The notes under the pieces: generated by a model
Database searches by the model: none
The model's input: only the letters and a program-made list of their open reading frames with translations
What the model was told of the DNA's origin: nothing
Shown here: one piece after another, positions 5,968-7,126 of the stretch
How positions within the stretch are numbered: the stretch's first letter is position 1
Layout of the letters: every line of letters begins with the position of its first letter
Translations under genes and position numbers: made by a program
Origin: an uncultured Desulfobacca sp.
Lineage (GTDB): Bacteria; Desulfobacterota; Desulfobaccia; Desulfobaccales; Desulfobaccaceae
Assembly (NCBI GenBank): GCA_937958145.1
Contig: CALGOE010000225.1
Span: forward strand, 1 to 7,126
Length of the DNA: 7,126 nt
Direction: 5' to 3'

Positions 5968-6008
5968 AAAAAATTTTCTTGACAGGCTACAATGGTCTGC
6001 TATATAAA
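5968..6008 (+). promoter_or_regulatory. Strong sigma70-type promoter of sat with upstream A/T tract
   Basis: A consensus -35 TTGACA (5979-5984) is followed by TATATA after 16 nt (6001-6006) or TATAAA after 18 nt (6003-6008). A pure A/T run AAAAAATTTT (5968-5977) sits just above the -35, as in UP elements that raise promoter strength. Transcription would begin near 6012-6015. A strong promoter fits sat, which sulfate reducers express highly for energy metabolism. Confidence 0.75.
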
Positions 6009-6012
6009 AAGA

Positions 6013-6233
6013 TCGTGCTATTCTTCACGAGCATGTGCATGCAATGCGACCGCCTGCAGGGCACAGGCGCCAAAGCCCTGAGGGTGAGGGAACCGGCCCA
6101 AACTGCCAAGTCAAGTAGTAAATCGCTGCCCGAGGTTGCCATAAGAATCTGTATCTGCGAGCGCGCCACTGCATCCGGCCGCTTCATTTTTAATCTAGAG
6201 ATGTAAGAAACTACAGTTAGGAGGAAGTTCTCG
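6013..6233 (+). promoter_or_regulatory. Long structured 5' leader of sat
   Basis: About 220 nt separate the predicted transcription start from the sat ATG. A first hairpin, TCGTG/CACGA (6013-6017 with 6026-6030), opens the leader. Next, CGCCTG (6051-6056) pairs with CAGGCG (6064-6069), and the loop bases CAGGGC (6057-6062) pair perfectly with GCCCTG (6075-6080). The two 6-bp stems interlock. With no linker between the 5' arms they either form a tight pseudoknot that loses a pair or two, or act as alternative hairpins. I cannot match it to a named riboswitch class. No U-run terminator is seen, and AGGAGG (6219-6224) has no obvious masking partner. Confidence 0.45.
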
Positions 6234-7126
6234 ATGGCGTTGGTAAACCCACATGGTAAAGAGAAGAAACTCAAACCCTTGTTGCTTAAAGGCAAGGAAC
6301 TGGAAGAAGATAAAGCCCGTGCCAAATCCTTGACCGTGGTCACCATGAATTCCCGGGAGACCGCAGACCTCATCATGTTGGGCATCGGCGGTTTCACGCC
6401 GCTGGAAGGCTTCATGAATGAAGCCGAATGGCGTGGCTCCTGCTCGGACGACATGACCCTGCCCGACGGCACCTTCTGGCCCATTCCCATCACCCTGTCC
6501 ACCACCAAAGGCAAAGCTGACAGCATCAAGATCGGCGAAGAGGTCCTCTTGGTGGACAAAGAGACCGAGGAAATGATGGGGACCATGAAGGTCACCGAAA
6601 AGTATACCATTGATAAAAAATGGGAATGCAAACAGGTCTTTAAGACCGACGACATGGAACACCCCGGTGTTCAGATGGTCATGAACCAGGAAGAAGTGAA
6701 CCTGGCCGGTCCTGTCAAGGTCTGGAGTGAAGGTTCCTTCCCCAGGGATTATCCGGGCGTGTATATGCGGCCCGAGGAAACCCGGCGGATTTTTGAGCAG
6801 AAGGGTTGGAGCACGGTGGCGGCCCTGCAGCTGCGGAACCCCATGCACCGCTCCCATGAATATCTGGCCAAGATCGCCATTGAAGTTTGTGATGGTGTTC
6901 TTATTCACCAGCTCCTGGGCAAACTGAAACCCGGCGACATCCCGGCGGAAGTGCGGGTGAAGGCCATTGATACCCTGACCGAATACTATTTTGTCAAAGA
7001 CACCTTCCTGCAGGCCGGTTATCCTCTGGATATGCGGTATGCCGGGCCCCGGGAAGCCCTGTTGCACGCCGTCTTCCGGCAGAACTTCGGCTGCTCCCAC
7101 CTGGTGGTGGGGCGCGACCATGCCGG
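6234..7126 (+). CDS. sat: Sulfate adenylyltransferase (ATP sulfurylase), dissimilatory type, 3' end outside window
   Basis: Activates sulfate with ATP to adenosine 5'-phosphosulfate and pyrophosphate, the first step of sulfate respiration; APS then goes to AprBA. 297 codons are present, roughly 70% of the usual 420 or so, and the frame runs off the right edge without a stop. The N-terminal part (about 1-185) matches the PUA-like domain, with LIMLGIGGFTPLEGFM (46-61). The catalytic part shows QLRNPMHRSHE (199-209), the QxRNPxHRxHE nucleotide-binding motif with R201, H205 and H208; GYPLDMRYAGPREALLHA (262-279); and GRDHA (293-297) at the edge. The start is fixed by AGGAGG (6219-6224), 9 nt before the ATG. 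It has its own promoter and a long leader. aprBA or qmo genes may lie to the right, as in many sulfate reducers, but cannot be seen. Confidence 0.98.
   Translation, partial: MALVNPHGKEKKLKPLLLKGKELEEDKARAKSLTVVTMNSRETADLIMLGIGGFTPLEGFMNEAEWRGSCSDDMTLPDGTFWPIPITLSTTKGKADSIKIGEEVLLVDKETEEMMGTMKVTEKYTIDKKWECKQVFKTDDMEHPGVQMVMNQEEVNLAGPVKVWSEGSFPRDYPGVYMRPEETRRIFEQKGWSTVAALQLRNPMHRSHEYLAKIAIEVCDGVLIHQLLGKLKPGDIPAEVRVKAIDTLTEYYFVKDTFLQAGYPLDMRYAGPREALLHAVFRQNFGCSHLVVGRDHA

Noticed and set aside
5762..6007. Possible 81-residue protein on the plus strand
   Set aside because: No weighty ribosome site, no known domain, and it overlaps the -35 and -10 of the sat promoter; treated as non-coding.
6040..6140. 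Known riboswitch (SAM, SAH, cyclic-di-GMP-I, cobalamin, ZTP) in the sat leader
   Set aside because: Short pieces look similar, but the conserved core sequences and stem order of these classes, as I recall them, are not met; left as an unassigned structured leader.
6195..7121. A 308-codon open frame on the minus strand
   Set aside because: Antisense shadow of sat, which has unmistakable ATP sulfurylase motifs and a strong ribosome site.
1..7126. CRISPR array or defence system
   Set aside because: No regularly spaced repeats with unique spacers and no nuclease, toxin or restriction genes other than the exported SNase.

Overview
The window looks like chromosomal DNA of a GC-rich, anaerobic sulfate-reducing bacterium, most likely in the Desulfobacterota. 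The main clue is a dissimilatory-type ATP sulfurylase gene (sat) at the right edge, whose protein has the family's typical stretches (QLRNPMHRSHE, GYPLDMRYAGPREALLHA). The TrpB2-type tryptophan synthase and the archease fit but do not prove this. The assignment is read from the proteins, not from a database search.

Layout. Bases 1-250 are non-coding. They hold a diverged pair of 20-nt repeats that recalls the end of an IS21-like element, a small inverted-repeat cluster, and a 12-bp direct repeat whose second copy abuts a tRNA-Arg(CCT) gene on the minus strand (251-327). A perfect 12-bp stem-loop follows the tRNA. A plus-strand pair comes next: a UDP-glucuronate decarboxylase (UDP-xylose synthase, 524-1477) and an overlapping lipoprotein nuclease (1434-2105), which joins a thermonuclease (SNase) domain to an Ada-like metal-binding tail.

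The centre holds three minus-strand genes, in transcription order aspartate ammonia-lyase (5549-4155), TrpB2 (4047-2686) and archease (2603-2160). The gaps are 107 and 82 nt. They could be one loosely packed transcription unit, starting at a good sigma70-type promoter at 5587-5615. That promoter overlaps the most upstream possible aspA start codon, so the internal GTG start is preferred. Two stem-loops between trpB2 and the archease gene may separate them. The unit converges on the nuclease gene across a purine-rich spacer.

Bases 5616-6233 carry no convincing protein gene. Their right part is the control region of sat: an A/T tract, a near-consensus promoter (TTGACA, then TATATA or TATAAA), and a leader of about 220 nt. 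The leader contains two interlocking 6-bp pairings, either a pseudoknot or a two-state switch, and a possible cysteine-containing leader ORF. sat starts at 6234 behind AGGAGG and runs off the window.

Functionally the genes are mixed: nucleotide-sugar supply and an exported nuclease on the left, amino-acid metabolism (aspartate to fumarate, indole to tryptophan) plus an RNA-ligase helper in the middle, and sulfate activation on the right. No defence system, CRISPR array or complete mobile element is visible. The best candidate for something undescribed is the structured sat leader.
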